A stretch of DNA of 34,570 bases from the NCBI GenBank assembly GCA_030596405.1, contig JAUVKB010000001.1:1-34570 (forward strand), given 5' to 3'. The position numbers and the translations under genes were made by a program. Of the stretch, positions 1 to 9,368 are shown piece by piece. The notes beneath the pieces were generated by a model that was given only the letters and a program-made list of their open reading frames with translations, ran no database searches and was not told the origin of the DNA. Position 1 is the stretch's first letter; each line of letters begins with the position of its first letter. This DNA comes from Deltaproteobacteria bacterium. Lineage in GTDB: Bacteria; Desulfobacterota; Desulfobacteria; Desulfobacterales; JAUVKB01.

Positions 1-64
1 CAAATTCGTGATCATTGCAATAATTCGATCAATATGATATTGTTTTAAACAATTAATTAACATA

Positions 65-808
65 ATGCAGAAAACAGGGTTGTCAATGAAGAACATGGAA
101 CTTACTTTTATTAAGGATATGTTTGATACCATAGCGCCAAGGTATGATCTGTTAAACCGGCTGCTAAGCTTCAGGCAGGACGTTTACTGGAGAAGGGCGA
201 TGGTATCTGAAATAAAAATTCCTGATAATGGAACGGCGCTTGACGTGGCTTGTGGAACCGGTGATGTAGCGTTTGAAATTATAAGACAAAAAAGCAGCAA
301 CGCAGCCGTTGTCGGCATCGATTTTTCCCCGCGTATGCTTTCAGTATGCAAAAACAAAGTTATAAAAGACTATACAAAGAGGGCAAAAACCACTGCAAAT
401 ATCCATCTGGTTGCAGGAGATGCTCTTTATCTTCCATTTAAGGCGGAAACATTTGACGTTATAACGATTGCCTTTGGAATACGTAATATTTGTGACAGAT
501 TGGCCGTATTAAAAATCTTTCATAACTGTTTGAAAACAAAAGGCCAGCTTCTTGTTCTTGAGCTGGCCACACCCCCGAAAGGTCTGCCGTTATTGTTCTA
601 TCTTTTTTATTCAAAAAAGATCCTTCCTTTAATCGGATGGTTTTTTTCAAGGAATATAAAGGCCTATGAGTACCTGCCGTCATCGGTGGCAAGCTTTCCG
701 GCTCCGGACGCGTTTGCCGCAACCATACGTTCGGCAGGATTTAAAAATATTAGACACAAAGCTCTTACAATAGGCGCCGCCACTTTATACGTCGGGTATA
801 AGGCATAA
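65..808 (+). CDS. ubiE: Demethylmenaquinone/ubiquinone C-methyltransferase (UbiE/MenG family)
   Basis: SAM-dependent methyltransferase of about 247 residues, the usual family length. The SAM-binding motif I is clear (ALDVACGTGDVAFEI, about residues 58-72), preceded by the family hallmark MFDTIAPRYDLLNRLLS and followed by FGIRNI. The family methylates the demethylmenaquinone or demethylubiquinone ring at the end of quinone synthesis, on the cytoplasmic face of the membrane. In an anaerobe of the inferred type menaquinone is the likely substrate, so menG would be the more precise name; that is inference. The start is uncertain: ATG at 65 has no clear ribosome-binding site, while ATG at 86 has a weak purine tract upstream and gives an N-terminus closer to the family norm. 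Confidence 0.9.
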   Translation: MQKTGLSMKNMELTFIKDMFDTIAPRYDLLNRLLSFRQDVYWRRAMVSEIKIPDNGTALDVACGTGDVAFEIIRQKSSNAAVVGIDFSPRMLSVCKNKVIKDYTKRAKTTANIHLVAGDALYLPFKAETFDVITIAFGIRNICDRLAVLKIFHNCLKTKGQLLVLELATPPKGLPLLFYLFYSKKILPLIGWFFSRNIKAYEYLPSSVASFPAPDAFAATIRSAGFKNIRHKALTIGAATLYVGYKA

Positions 809-829
809 AAAAATCAGGCAATAACCGTA

Positions 830-2470
830 TCAACCCACAAGAGCCCTTCTGACAATCGTATCCTTTTGCCATTTTTTATCGTCCCTGTCAGGATATCCAA
901 TATTGTAGTGGAGCCCCCTGCTTTCCTTCCGGTGTCTTGCGCATTTGATAATCAGTTCCGCTACAACAGCTATATTGCGAAGCTCTATAAGGTCGGCGGC
1001 AACCTTGAAATCCCAGTAGTATTTTCTGATCTCGTCCTGAATGTTTTCGATACGGTGTTTTGCTCTGGCAAGCCGTCTGTTCGATCTGACGATTCCGACA
1101 TAATTCCACATGAATCGCCTGATTTCATCCCAGTTGTGTGAAACCATAATAACTTCATCGCTGTCACTTGTTCCGGTTTCATCCCAAAAAGGCGGCTCCG
1201 GACTCGAAACAGAGCTTAACGCGGCGATATCCTTTACAGCCTGTTGAGCGGCCGTATGAGCATAAACAAGCGCCTCAATCAGGGAATTGCTTGCGAGTCT
1301 GTTTGCTCCGTGGAGCCCGGTACAGGCGGTCTCTCCCAATGCATACAACCTGTGAATATCCGTTCTGCCGGACATGTCCGTTGCGACACCGCCGCACATA
1401 TAATGGGCTGCGGGAACGACAGGGACAGGTTCTTTTGTCATATCGATGCCGAACGTGAGACATTTTTCATACAGATTGGGAAAGCGTTTTTTAACAAATC
1501 CTGAATTTTTGCCAGATATATCAAGAAATACTGAATCATCTCCACTCTTTTTAAGTTCGGTGTCAATGGCGCGGGCAACAACATCCCGGCACGCCAAATC
1601 TTTTAAGGGATCATATTTTTCCATAAAAGCATTGCCGGAGGCATCAATAAGTACCGCCCCTTCACCCCTGACGGCTTCGGAAATCAGAAAATTTTTTGCG
1701 TCCGGATGAAACAGGCAGGTCGGATGAAACTGGACAAATTCAAGGTTGGCTAAAGTGGCGCCTGCTCTGTATCCCATAGCAATCCCGTCGCCTGTTGCTA
1801 TGTCGGGGTTGCTGGTATAAAGATAAACTTTGCCCGCGCCTCCTGTCGCGAGAAGCGTTATTTGAGCGCAAAAAGTTTTTACATGGTTTGTTTTTCTGTC
1901 AAGAATATATGCGCCACAGCAATAATCGTCATGGCTGGTCGTGACAAGCCCTCTTTTTATACGGGTTGAGCATGTAATAAGGTCTATTGCTATATGATTT
2001 TCAAATATTTCAATATTTTCATGTTCTTTAACGTGCCTTGCCAGAACACTTTCGAGCTCTTTTCCCGTCATGTCAAGGGCATGAACTATCCGTTTTTGTG
2101 AGTGCCCGCCTTCATGTCCAAGGTCGAAATCCGACGAGCCGGGTTTTGAACTGCTTCCCTCTTTAAGGTTAAAATGAACACCAAGATCAATTAATTCACG
2201 GATCCTGTCGGGCCCGTTTCTAACAACCATATCCACAACTTCAGGGTTGCAAAGACCATCGCCGGAAGCAAGAGTATCCCGGATATGAAGATCAAATGAA
2301 TCTACTTCGCTAAAAACAGAAGCGATACCACCTTGCGCAAGGGTTGTATTGGCATCCATAATCTCTTTCTTGGTTACTAAAGCAACACTGCCGAATTTTG
2401 CCACCTTAAGAGCAAAAGTCAGGCCTGCAACGCCGCTGCCTATTATAAGAAAATCTGTTTTAACTTTCAC
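830..2470 (-). CDS. nadB: L-aspartate oxidase
   Basis: FAD-dependent oxidase (or fumarate-dependent dehydrogenase in anaerobes) that turns L-aspartate into iminoaspartate, the first step of de novo NAD synthesis with NadA. At 546 residues it matches the family. An N-terminal dinucleotide-binding motif (IIGSGVAGLTFALKVAKFG) is followed by the succinate dehydrogenase/fumarate reductase-type flavoprotein signatures TLAQGGIASVF, GHEGGHSQKRIVHA, ATGGAGKVY, EFVQFHPTCL and AAHYMCGGV. The start is GTG at 2470. It is convergent with the upstream methyltransferase, leaving only about 20 bp, and lies about 45 bp downstream of the SH3-domain gene end on the same strand. nadA and nadC are not in the window. 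Confidence 0.95.
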   Translation of the reverse strand: MKVKTDFLIIGSGVAGLTFALKVAKFGSVALVTKKEIMDANTTLAQGGIASVFSEVDSFDLHIRDTLASGDGLCNPEVVDMVVRNGPDRIRELIDLGVHFNLKEGSSSKPGSSDFDLGHEGGHSQKRIVHALDMTGKELESVLARHVKEHENIEIFENHIAIDLITCSTRIKRGLVTTSHDDYCCGAYILDRKTNHVKTFCAQITLLATGGAGKVYLYTSNPDIATGDGIAMGYRAGATLANLEFVQFHPTCLFHPDAKNFLISEAVRGEGAVLIDASGNAFMEKYDPLKDLACRDVVARAIDTELKKSGDDSVFLDISGKNSGFVKKRFPNLYEKCLTFGIDMTKEPVPVVPAAHYMCGGVATDMSGRTDIHRLYALGETACTGLHGANRLASNSLIEALVYAHTAAQQAVKDIAALSSVSSPEPPFWDETGTSDSDEVIMVSHNWDEIRRFMWNYVGIVRSNRRLARAKHRIENIQDEIRKYYWDFKVAADLIELRNIAVVAELIIKCARHRKESRGLHYNIGYPDRDDKKWQKDTIVRRALVG

Positions 2471-2516
2471 GCTTACTCTCTTTTTTAAAAAATTTAGTAA
2501 AACCGGAAAAAAATAT

Positions 2517-3167
2517 TTACAGCAAAGACGAGCGTTTGCGCTGCCGTCTAGTGCCGAAACCGATTATAAACCCCACCAGCAGCACGCTTGCGCCGACAAT
2601 AACCCACTTGATATTTTGATTCTTCTGAAGCTCTACCAGCATCTCTTCCATTGTTTTTGATTTCTTTATCTGTTCGGCAAACCGGGAACTTAAATCGCTA
2701 TGGTTTGCTTTCAGCTCTAAAAATTCAGCCGAATCTTTTTTTAGATCATCATAGGAGTTGCTGATTTCATCAAGTTTTTTTTCATTATCATCAAGTTTTG
2801 ACTTAAGGTCTTTGTTTTCTTCTTTAAGCTTCGTGTTTTTTTCGAGAAGGGACTTTACCTTGCTCATAAGTAATTTGTGCTTATTTTTCAAATCTTCCAG
2901 CTCAAGAAAGGCTGGTTTTTTACCCGTTAGAAAACGGCTAAGAACCCACCCCTGTTTTCCATTCGGAAGTTGCACATATGTCCACTGATCGCCTTTGTCA
3001 AGAATTTCAACCTGTTGCCCTGACCCAATCATATCTAATATTTTATGATCAATCCCCTGCCCGCTCCTGAGAGTTATACGGACAACATCACCGACATATG
3101 CTGTTTCAGCCCTGGTTTCCGTCACAAACAAGCACAGGCAAACACATATAAGAACAAACCATTTCAT
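2517..3167 (-). CDS. SH3b-domain membrane protein (TIGR04211/YgiM-like)
   Basis: About 216 residues. A signal peptide (MKWFVLICVCLCLFVTETRA) leads into a bacterial SH3 domain (AETAYVGDVVRITLRSGQG through KQGWVLSRFL), then a long Lys/Glu-rich coiled coil (about residues 85-185), a single membrane helix near the C-terminus (WVIVGASVLLVGFIIGFG) and a basic tail. This order is typical of the YgiM/TIGR04211 family, whose members are thought to act at the cell envelope; no specific reaction is known. The ATG at 3167 is preferred over an in-frame TTG at 3173 because it begins the signal peptide and follows a G-rich tract. A perfect 12-bp inverted repeat lies just upstream. Confidence 0.8.
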   Translation of the reverse strand: MKWFVLICVCLCLFVTETRAETAYVGDVVRITLRSGQGIDHKILDMIGSGQQVEILDKGDQWTYVQLPNGKQGWVLSRFLTGKKPAFLELEDLKNKHKLLMSKVKSLLEKNTKLKEENKDLKSKLDDNEKKLDEISNSYDDLKKDSAEFLELKANHSDLSSRFAEQIKKSKTMEEMLVELQKNQNIKWVIVGASVLLVGFIIGFGTRRQRKRSSLL

Positions 3168-3185
3168 AGACAATACCCCCTATAT

Positions 3186-3223
3186 TATATATGTGGATAG
3201 TCTTTAACCTGTCCACATATATA
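3186..3223. repeat. Perfect 12-bp inverted repeat between divergent genes
   Basis: Arms TATATATGTGGA (3186-3197) and TCCACATATATA (3212-3223) are exact inverse complements with a 14-nt spacer. It sits between the SH3-domain gene (-) and the DUF1178 gene (+), about 20 bp from the start of the former. Either a dimeric-regulator operator or a cruciform/RNA hairpin would fit; there is no T-tract that would make it an intrinsic terminator. Confidence 0.6.
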
Positions 3224-3308
3224 GTTACTAAAATTAGTTTGTGTTGAAAAACTTAAAACCGTCAACAATTTCTTTTAAAATGTTTTTGTTTATGATATTT
3301 ATCTTATT

Positions 3309-3752
3309 ATGATAGCGATTGACTTGCAATGCAAAAATGGACACACGTTTGAAGGCTGGTTTAAAGACGGAAAGGCATATGAAAGCCAAAAAAAGGAGGG
3401 ACTAATCTCGTGCCCTGTATGCAGCGTTACTTCTATCGAAAGAATCCCATCCACTTTTGCCGTTAAATCATCTCAGACCCTAAAAAATCATATCTCGAAA
3501 AATCTATCCGATATAAACGCCGAGCTTGCAGAGATCGGCAGGGACGTATTAAATTTTGTGGAAAAAAACTTTGACAATGTCGGATGCAATTTTGCCGATG
3601 AAGCTTTAAAAATCCATTACGGCGTTTCTGAGCCGAGAAACATAATGGGTGTAAGCACGGAAAAAGAAGAAAAAACTTTGGAAAAAGAAGGGATAAAATT
3701 TTTTAAAGTTCCCGTGCCGATATCGCCTGACACAGATGACACAGACACATAA
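3309..3752 (+). CDS. DUF1178 family protein
   Basis: Small 147-residue protein opening with MIAIDLQCKNGHTFEGWF and a Cys pair further on (LISCPVCSV), together resembling a zinc-ribbon knuckle, as in the DUF1178 family. The C-terminal part (about residues 75-125, FVEKNFDNVGCNFADEALKIHYG) also follows the family pattern. Function is unknown in the family. No strong ribosome-binding site is visible before the ATG at 3309. The gene is convergent with gmhB, with 3 bp between the stop codons. Confidence 0.85.
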   Translation: MIAIDLQCKNGHTFEGWFKDGKAYESQKKEGLISCPVCSVTSIERIPSTFAVKSSQTLKNHISKNLSDINAELAEIGRDVLNFVEKNFDNVGCNFADEALKIHYGVSEPRNIMGVSTEKEEKTLEKEGIKFFKVPVPISPDTDDTDT

Positions 3753-3755
3753 TCC

Positions 3756-4352
3756 TTAGTCTTGCAATGGTATGGGGATACGTTTTCCATCATTGGAAAT
3801 TATCCAGTCAGCCGCTCGACAAAGGTCCTGGGCTATGTGGTCGGGGAAAATCTTTTTTTTTGCCAAAATTTTTTCAGCCTCCAGTGCGTTGCCGCTCTTG
3901 ACCAGAACAGCACACCCGCAACCGGCGCGGCGCGCGCATTCAATATCTTTTGCACTGTCGCCCACCATACAGGAGGCTGCAAGATTTATCCCGTATTTTT
4001 TTTGTGCCTTGTATATCAGGCCGGGTTTCGGTTTCCTGCAATCACATCTGTCATCAGGGGTATGAGGACAAAAAAATATATCTTTTATTTCACCGCCGCA
4101 AGATTCAATGCTTGTCTTCATCCTGTCATTGATATATTCGACGTGACGCCGTGACGCCATCTGCCGATTGATAATCGATTGATTGCTAATAATAATTACG
4201 GCAAATCCGTTTAACGTCAATTTTTTTATCGCTTCCAATCTGCCGGGAAGAAAATGAAATTCGGCCCAGCTCTTTATGTAATCAGGAGAATCCTTGTTAA
4301 TAACTCCGTCACGGTCCAAAAAAACAACTTTTTGCGGCAGGTTCTCATTCAT
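3756..4352 (-). CDS. gmhB: D-glycero-D-manno-heptose 1,7-bisphosphate 7-phosphatase
   Basis: HAD-superfamily (IIIA) phosphatase of 198 residues. The nucleophile motif is FLDRDGVIN (Asp13 and Asp15), the second motif IIISNQS, and the GmhB-type zinc loop CPHTPDDRCDCRKPKPG is present, then MVGDSAKDIECARRAGC. GmhB removes the 7-phosphate from heptose bisphosphate in the cytoplasm on the way to ADP-heptose for lipopolysaccharide core. The ATG at 4352 lies 3 bp after the rlpA stop, so it is translated as the last gene of the hsp20-lon-rlpA-gmhB run. A histidinol-phosphatase-like activity is a less likely alternative. Confidence 0.9.
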   Translation of the reverse strand: MNENLPQKVVFLDRDGVINKDSPDYIKSWAEFHFLPGRLEAIKKLTLNGFAVIIISNQSIINRQMASRRHVEYINDRMKTSIESCGGEIKDIFFCPHTPDDRCDCRKPKPGLIYKAQKKYGINLAASCMVGDSAKDIECARRAGCGCAVLVKSGNALEAEKILAKKKIFPDHIAQDLCRAADWIISNDGKRIPIPLQD

Positions 4353-4355
4353 CGG

Positions 4356-5126
4356 CTATTCCGCAACAGCAAAAGCATCCGCAAATCCGTTTTGAATCAA
4401 ATTTTTCTCATATTCGGCAATCTGTGTTAAATCCGAAGTCCTGGCCACACGCACACGGAAAAAAATTTCATCACCGCTGTAATAGGTAGTAATATGGGCA
4501 TCCCTGTATATCCGGCCGAGCTTTTGTTTCAATTTTTTGGCGTTTTTCAATTCCCTAAACGCGCCGACCTGAACGGTAAAATTTCCCGTATAATAATAAT
4601 TTGCCGGGATATCGGCGCTGTTATTGACAATATTTGTATTCACAGACCCGGCTGCGCCCAGAGCGACGATCTTAACCGGAGCAGTGCCGGGCCCGACAAT
4701 TCCGATCTTCTTTGCCGCTGTATATGAAAGATCTATTATCCTGCCGCGGACAAACGGCCCCCTGTCATTAATCCTGACTTCAACCTCCCTGTTGTTATCA
4801 AGATTTTGTACCCGCACAACAGTGCCTAAAGGCAAGGTTTTATGGGCGGCCGTCATCGCATACATATCGTAGATTTCACCGTTTGACGTTTTTCTGCCAT
4901 GAAATTTTTTGCCATACCAGGACGCTTTTCCATGCTGGCTGAAATCTTTTGCGCAAGGCAACGGCTGGTACCAGTTTTTTCCGATTTTGTAAGGCTTGGG
5001 ATATACGGCGGGACACGGGGCAGGTTTTACCCTTGAACATCCATTCCCCAAAAATACCGACAGACTAAAAGCAGCTATTATTTGACAAACAAGAAAAACC
5101 AGCCTTTTTTTGGGAATTTGGGCCAT
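4356..5126 (-). CDS. rlpA: RlpA-like septal ring lytic transglycosylase lipoprotein
   Basis: 256-residue lipoprotein. The N-terminus is basic then hydrophobic and ends in a lipobox (LGNGC, lipidated Cys30). A double-psi beta-barrel RlpA domain follows (GKASWYGKKFHGRKTSNGE through INDRGPFVRGRIIDLS), with a C-terminal SPOR domain (about residues 180-256, FTVQVGAFRELKNAKKLKQKL), which in this family binds denuded peptidoglycan at the division site. The family cleaves naked glycan strands in the periplasm. The start lies 4 bp beyond the lon stop, implying cotranscription with the protease. Confidence 0.9.
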   Translation of the reverse strand: MAQIPKKRLVFLVCQIIAAFSLSVFLGNGCSRVKPAPCPAVYPKPYKIGKNWYQPLPCAKDFSQHGKASWYGKKFHGRKTSNGEIYDMYAMTAAHKTLPLGTVVRVQNLDNNREVEVRINDRGPFVRGRIIDLSYTAAKKIGIVGPGTAPVKIVALGAAGSVNTNIVNNSADIPANYYYTGNFTVQVGAFRELKNAKKLKQKLGRIYRDAHITTYYSGDEIFFRVRVARTSDLTQIAEYEKNLIQNGFADAFAVAE

Positions 5127-5130
5127 AAAA

Positions 5131-7479
5131 TTATTTTCCGAGCGCTATTTCCAGGACTTCTACCATCTTGTCCACAAAGTGAAACTCGATTTTTTCCCGG
5201 ACTTTTGCCGGTATATCCTCCAGATCTTTCTCATTCCACTTCGGCAGAATAAGTGTTTTAATGCCTGCGCGATGGGCCGCAAGGACCTTTTCTTTTATTC
5301 CGCCGACAGGAAGCACCATCCCTCTTAAAGTTATCTCACCGGTCATTGCAAGATTTTTACGGATAGTTTTTTTGGTCAGAAGCGATACCAGGGCGGTAAG
5401 GATTGTAACACCGGCAGAGGGCCCGTCTTTTGGTATGGCGCCTGCCGGAACATGGATGTGTATATCTGTATCTTCAAAAAAATCTTCCCGGATGCCGAGA
5501 GAAGACGCATTTGCCCGGATGAAACTCAAAGCAGCAGTGGCGGATTCTTTCATGACATCACCAAGCTGGCCGGTTAAGGTCAGGCCCTTTTTCCCTTTCA
5601 TTGCAGTGGCTTCAATAAAAAGAAGCTCTCCTCCAAACTGCGTCCATGCAAGCCCCATAGCCACACCAGGGGTCGAAACTCTGGCGCTTTGCTCGGAAGC
5701 AAATCGAACAGGCCCAAGATATCTGGAAACATCATCGACCTTGATTGCGGCGGATTTAATAATTTCTTCTGCTATCTTGCTTGCAACACCACGACAGATG
5801 TTTGCAATTTCCCTTTCCAGATTTCTTAGCCCGGCTTCTCTGGTATAGCCGGAAATAATCCGCCTTGTCGCTCCTTTAGTAAACGATAACTGCGACCTTT
5901 TAAGGCCGTGAGCGTCAAGCTGGCGGGGGATGAGATACCGGTTTGCGATATCTATCTTTTCGTCTTCAGTATATCCTAAAAGCTGCAGCACTTCCATCCT
6001 GTCTTTTAATGCAGGCGGTATGGGATCCAGCAGGTTTGCCGTTGTTATGAAAATGACTTTAGAAAGGTCAAAAGGAACATCCAGATAGTTGTCTGAAAAA
6101 GAAAAATTTTGTTCCGGGTCAAGAACTTCAAGCAGGGCGGCTGATGGATCACCACGAAAATCGCTGCCCACCTTATCTATTTCATCCAGCATAAAAACAG
6201 GGTTGTTTGATTCAGCGCGCCGGATTCCCTGAATAATCCGTCCCGGAAGCGCTCCGATATAAGTGCGCCGATGTCCCCGGATTTCAGCCTCATCCCTTAC
6301 CCCGCCCAATGAAATACGCACGAACTTGCGCCCTAAAGAACGTGCGATGGAACGGCCCAAAGATGTTTTACCTGTCCCCGGAGGGCCTGCAAAACAGAGT
6401 ATCGGTCCCTTTGATTCGGGTTTAAGTTTGCGCACCGCGATATATTCAATGACACGTTTTTTTACTTTCTCAAGCCCAAAATGGTCTTCATCCAATACCT
6501 TTCTTACCTTTTTTATATCAAGATTATCCTTTGTGCTTTCATTCCAGGGAAGTGTCGTAAGCCAGTCGAGATAAGTTGATGCCACCGTATATTCTGCTGA
6601 AGACGGGTGCATGCGGGAAAGGCGGTTAACCTCACGTTCAGCCTCTTTAAGAGCTGTTTCGGGAAGATTTTTTTCCTTGATTTTTATTTTGTATTCTTCA
6701 ATTTCAACGGTTGTTTCATCTTTTTCACCCAGTTCTTCCCTGATTGCTTTTAGCTGCTCGCGAAGATAATATTCCCTTTGCCTTTTATCCATGTCACCCT
6801 TAACCTGGGATTGTATCTTGTTTCCCAGCTCTAGAATCTCCAGCTGATAATTAACCATTCGGGTGATCTCTTTTAATCTTTTCCTGACATCGACAAGTTC
6901 TAAAACTTTTTGCTTTTCCTCGACCGTGGAATTGATGGTGGCGGCAACCATATCGGCCAGTATGCCCGGATCTTGTATCGATTTTGCTATAGCCCCCATT
7001 TCCGGCGGCATGCCCGGAGAAAGCCCGACAATCCTTGCGAACAGATTGATCAGATTGGACATAAGCGCCTCGGTTTCCTTGCCTTTTGTTCCTATCTCCT
7101 TAATATGCTCAACACTGGCCTGCAGGTAAGGTTTTCCCTTTATAAACTCTTTTACCCTGAATCTGCCGATACCCTGGACCAGCAATTGCGCCTTGTTGTC
7201 TTCCATCTTTGCCATTTTAAAAATAAAGGCGCTGGTGCCGACTTTATGCAGATCATCATCCGGATGATCGCTTTCTTTGGCCGGCTTATCAGAAAGCATA
7301 ACACCTATGATACGATTTTTGGACATGGCCTCGTCGACCAGTTGAATAGATTCATTCTGTATTACGACAAGGGGTAATACCATTTTCGGAAAAAGAACCG
7401 CATCAAACAAGGGCAAAACAGGAAGAACCTTTGGGATCTGTCTGGTGTCAAAATCGATTGACAGCTTCTGTTCCGTCAT
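5131..7479 (-). CDS. lon: ATP-dependent Lon protease
   Basis: Serine protease of about 782 residues that degrades misfolded and regulatory proteins in the cytoplasm. The N-terminal substrate-binding domain begins at VLPLFDAVLFPKM, a central helical domain follows, then the AAA+ module with Walker A GPPGTGKTSLG and Walker B PVFMLDEIDK. The C-terminal peptidase domain holds the catalytic Ser in PKDGPSAG and the Lys region near TGEITLRGMVLPVGGIKEK. All domains are intact. The ATG at 7479 follows a good GGAGG site; an upstream in-frame TTG at 7491 is less likely. It lies about 32 bp downstream of an hsp20 gene, a sensible proteostasis pairing. Confidence 0.97.
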   Translation of the reverse strand: MTEQKLSIDFDTRQIPKVLPVLPLFDAVLFPKMVLPLVVIQNESIQLVDEAMSKNRIIGVMLSDKPAKESDHPDDDLHKVGTSAFIFKMAKMEDNKAQLLVQGIGRFRVKEFIKGKPYLQASVEHIKEIGTKGKETEALMSNLINLFARIVGLSPGMPPEMGAIAKSIQDPGILADMVAATINSTVEEKQKVLELVDVRKRLKEITRMVNYQLEILELGNKIQSQVKGDMDKRQREYYLREQLKAIREELGEKDETTVEIEEYKIKIKEKNLPETALKEAEREVNRLSRMHPSSAEYTVASTYLDWLTTLPWNESTKDNLDIKKVRKVLDEDHFGLEKVKKRVIEYIAVRKLKPESKGPILCFAGPPGTGKTSLGRSIARSLGRKFVRISLGGVRDEAEIRGHRRTYIGALPGRIIQGIRRAESNNPVFMLDEIDKVGSDFRGDPSAALLEVLDPEQNFSFSDNYLDVPFDLSKVIFITTANLLDPIPPALKDRMEVLQLLGYTEDEKIDIANRYLIPRQLDAHGLKRSQLSFTKGATRRIISGYTREAGLRNLEREIANICRGVASKIAEEIIKSAAIKVDDVSRYLGPVRFASEQSARVSTPGVAMGLAWTQFGGELLFIEATAMKGKKGLTLTGQLGDVMKESATAALSFIRANASSLGIREDFFEDTDIHIHVPAGAIPKDGPSAGVTILTALVSLLTKKTIRKNLAMTGEITLRGMVLPVGGIKEKVLAAHRAGIKTLILPKWNEKDLEDIPAKVREKIEFHFVDKMVEVLEIALGK

Positions 7480-7511
7480 TGTCGCCTCCAAAATTATAGC
7501 CTTTAAAAAGG

Positions 7512-7961
7512 CTATCCGTCTGAAATGGGTATTTTGTAAACTTTATTAACCGGCAGTTTGACAAATCTGATATGGAGAAGGCCGTTTGAATATATTGCGG
7601 TTACCTTTTCAGTATCAATGGGCGCCGGAAGTAATAAAAAACGCTCGAATTTGCCATACTGAATCTCAGCGAGTCTGTATGTACCGTTAATGTTGTGCGG
7701 CATCATCTCAACCCGTTTGCCGTAAATTTTGACTGCCTTTCTGTTGATTTCTACTCCAAGATCCTCTTTTTTGACCCCTGACATTTCAGCCACAACAATT
7801 ATTTCTTCAGAAGTTTCATAAATATCCATATACGGTTTCCATGTGCCTTCTGAAAGCGTGAATCTCGGGTTTATCGAACGGAACATATCCTCAATGGTTT
7901 TCCCGAAAGTGGCGCCCGGCTGAGCAAAATCGTTCCCGAATTTTATTTTGATATAGTCCAT
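7512..7961 (-). CDS. Hsp20/alpha-crystallin small heat shock protein
   Basis: Small heat shock protein with an alpha-crystallin domain (about residues 38-140: PYMDIYETSEEIIVVAEMSG, VEINRKAVKIYGKRVE, then a C-terminal NGLLHIRFVK strand). The family holds unfolding proteins in an ATP-independent way. The start is judged to be the ATG at 7961, which follows CAGGAG by 6 nt; an upstream in-frame ATG at 7991 exists but has no ribosome-binding site. First gene of the apparent hsp20-lon-rlpA-gmhB operon. No sigma-32 or CIRCE element was recognised upstream. Confidence 0.88.
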   Translation of the reverse strand: MDYIKIKFGNDFAQPGATFGKTIEDMFRSINPRFTLSEGTWKPYMDIYETSEEIIVVAEMSGVKKEDLGVEINRKAVKIYGKRVEMMPHNINGTYRLAEIQYGKFERFLLLPAPIDTEKVTAIYSNGLLHIRFVKLPVNKVYKIPISDG

Positions 7962-8140
7962 ATCAGGCTCCTGCATGTTAATGCTGAACATTGCTATTTT
8001 TTTACATTAAAACCTAACATCATAAAAACCGTTTGTAAAGAATATCTCCCACATATCCCAAATAAGCGCCTTGAATTAGAAATTGCTGTTTACCGACAAA
8101 TAACGTATTAGAAACTGATTCAAAACAAAAATAAACAAAA

Positions 8141-9331
8141 ATGGATAATGATAACAAAAGCTTTTTTAAATGGGTAGTCGGCTCGCAATATTTTTTGTAT
8201 TTTGGCGTTATGGGCATTTTTTTGCCCTATTTTAATTTATACTGTTATCATCTTGGTTTTAGCGGCATTAAAATAGGCGTATTGTCTGCGTTAAGATCAG
8301 TGACAATGATCTTGTTCCCGCTGATATGGGGAGCCATAGCAGACAGATTTCAGATAAGAAAGCCGATATATATTTTGTGCAACATCATAAGCGCCGGGAT
8401 CTGGATTTTTTTCCTGTACACCGGCAACTTTTTGGCTATGTTTATTATTACTTTTTTTCACGGAATGTTTTATGCGCCGATTATATCGTTTCTGGAAGCC
8501 TTTACTATTGATGTATTGGGCAGGGAGAAAAAAAGTTATGGAAAAATAAGAGCCTGGGGCTCCATAAATTTTATTCTGATCGTTATAATAACAGGTAAAA
8601 TGGTAGATCTTTATCCCATTGAGATAATACTGCCGCTAATCCTTGCAGGAGCCGTTCTGCAAGCCGTCATTTCCATTAAAATTCCGGACATAAAGACCTG
8701 CGTAAAAGGCTCTTTAAGCCCGCGATCGGGACCAGGCCATATTTTTAATATACGCGTTATGGTCTTTCTCTTTTGCGCATTTCTGATGCTGGTAAGCCAC
8801 GGCACCTATTACGGTTTTTTTTCGATACATTTAAAAAATCTGGGTTACGGAAATACATTTATCGGAATGGCGTGGGCGCTGGCATCAACTGCCGAAATCA
8901 TAGCAATGATAAAATCGGATAAAATATTCAGGCGCTTTTCCATGGAAAACATCCTGGTCTTTTCGTTTATGGTGGCTGCATTAAGATGGTTCACCCTTTT
9001 TGTTGCCGATTCTCCGGTAGTAATCCTGATTTCACAGATTTCTCATGCATTAACATACGGGACATTTCATATGGCCAGTATTTTATATATAGATTCTCTT
9101 GTTCCGGATAAGGATAAGACTTTTGGGCAAGCCGTAAACAATGCCGTAACCTACGGGCTTGGCATGATGGTCGGATTCCTGGTCAGCGGCTGCCTGTACA
9201 AAAGCCTGGGTCTATTTTCATTATTTCTTATAAGTGGTATTATTGCTCTTATCGGAGGCATATTGTTTAAAAGTTTCCAGATTATTGATTCCAGACGGAC
9301 AGCAAAGAGCAAACAGAAAGTAACCGGTTGA
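8141..9331 (+). CDS. MFS transporter (MFS_1-like / HcaT-NupG-like)
   Basis: 396-residue polytopic membrane protein with about 12 predicted helices. It starts with SQYFLYFGVMGIFLPYFNLY, has the loop 2-3 motif LIWGAIADRFQIRKPI, and a second bundle from about residue 205, as in the major facilitator subgroup that includes 3-phenylpropionate and nucleoside proton symporters (PF12832 type). Substrate cannot be inferred. It is divergent from hsp20 and 37 bp upstream of the NUDIX gene, with which it may be cotranscribed. The ribosome-binding site is poor (A-rich leader). Confidence 0.8.
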   Translation: MDNDNKSFFKWVVGSQYFLYFGVMGIFLPYFNLYCYHLGFSGIKIGVLSALRSVTMILFPLIWGAIADRFQIRKPIYILCNIISAGIWIFFLYTGNFLAMFIITFFHGMFYAPIISFLEAFTIDVLGREKKSYGKIRAWGSINFILIVIITGKMVDLYPIEIILPLILAGAVLQAVISIKIPDIKTCVKGSLSPRSGPGHIFNIRVMVFLFCAFLMLVSHGTYYGFFSIHLKNLGYGNTFIGMAWALASTAEIIAMIKSDKIFRRFSMENILVFSFMVAALRWFTLFVADSPVVILISQISHALTYGTFHMASILYIDSLVPDKDKTFGQAVNNAVTYGLGMMVGFLVSGCLYKSLGLFSLFLISGIIALIGGILFKSFQIIDSRRTAKSKQKVTG

Positions 9332-9368
9332 TATTTCACACTACCAGCAATTTATTGAGGAAATTTTT

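Noticed and set aside
8020..8217. 65-codon minus-strand frame before hsp20
   Set aside because: It overlaps the start of the MFS gene and has no protein-like character.
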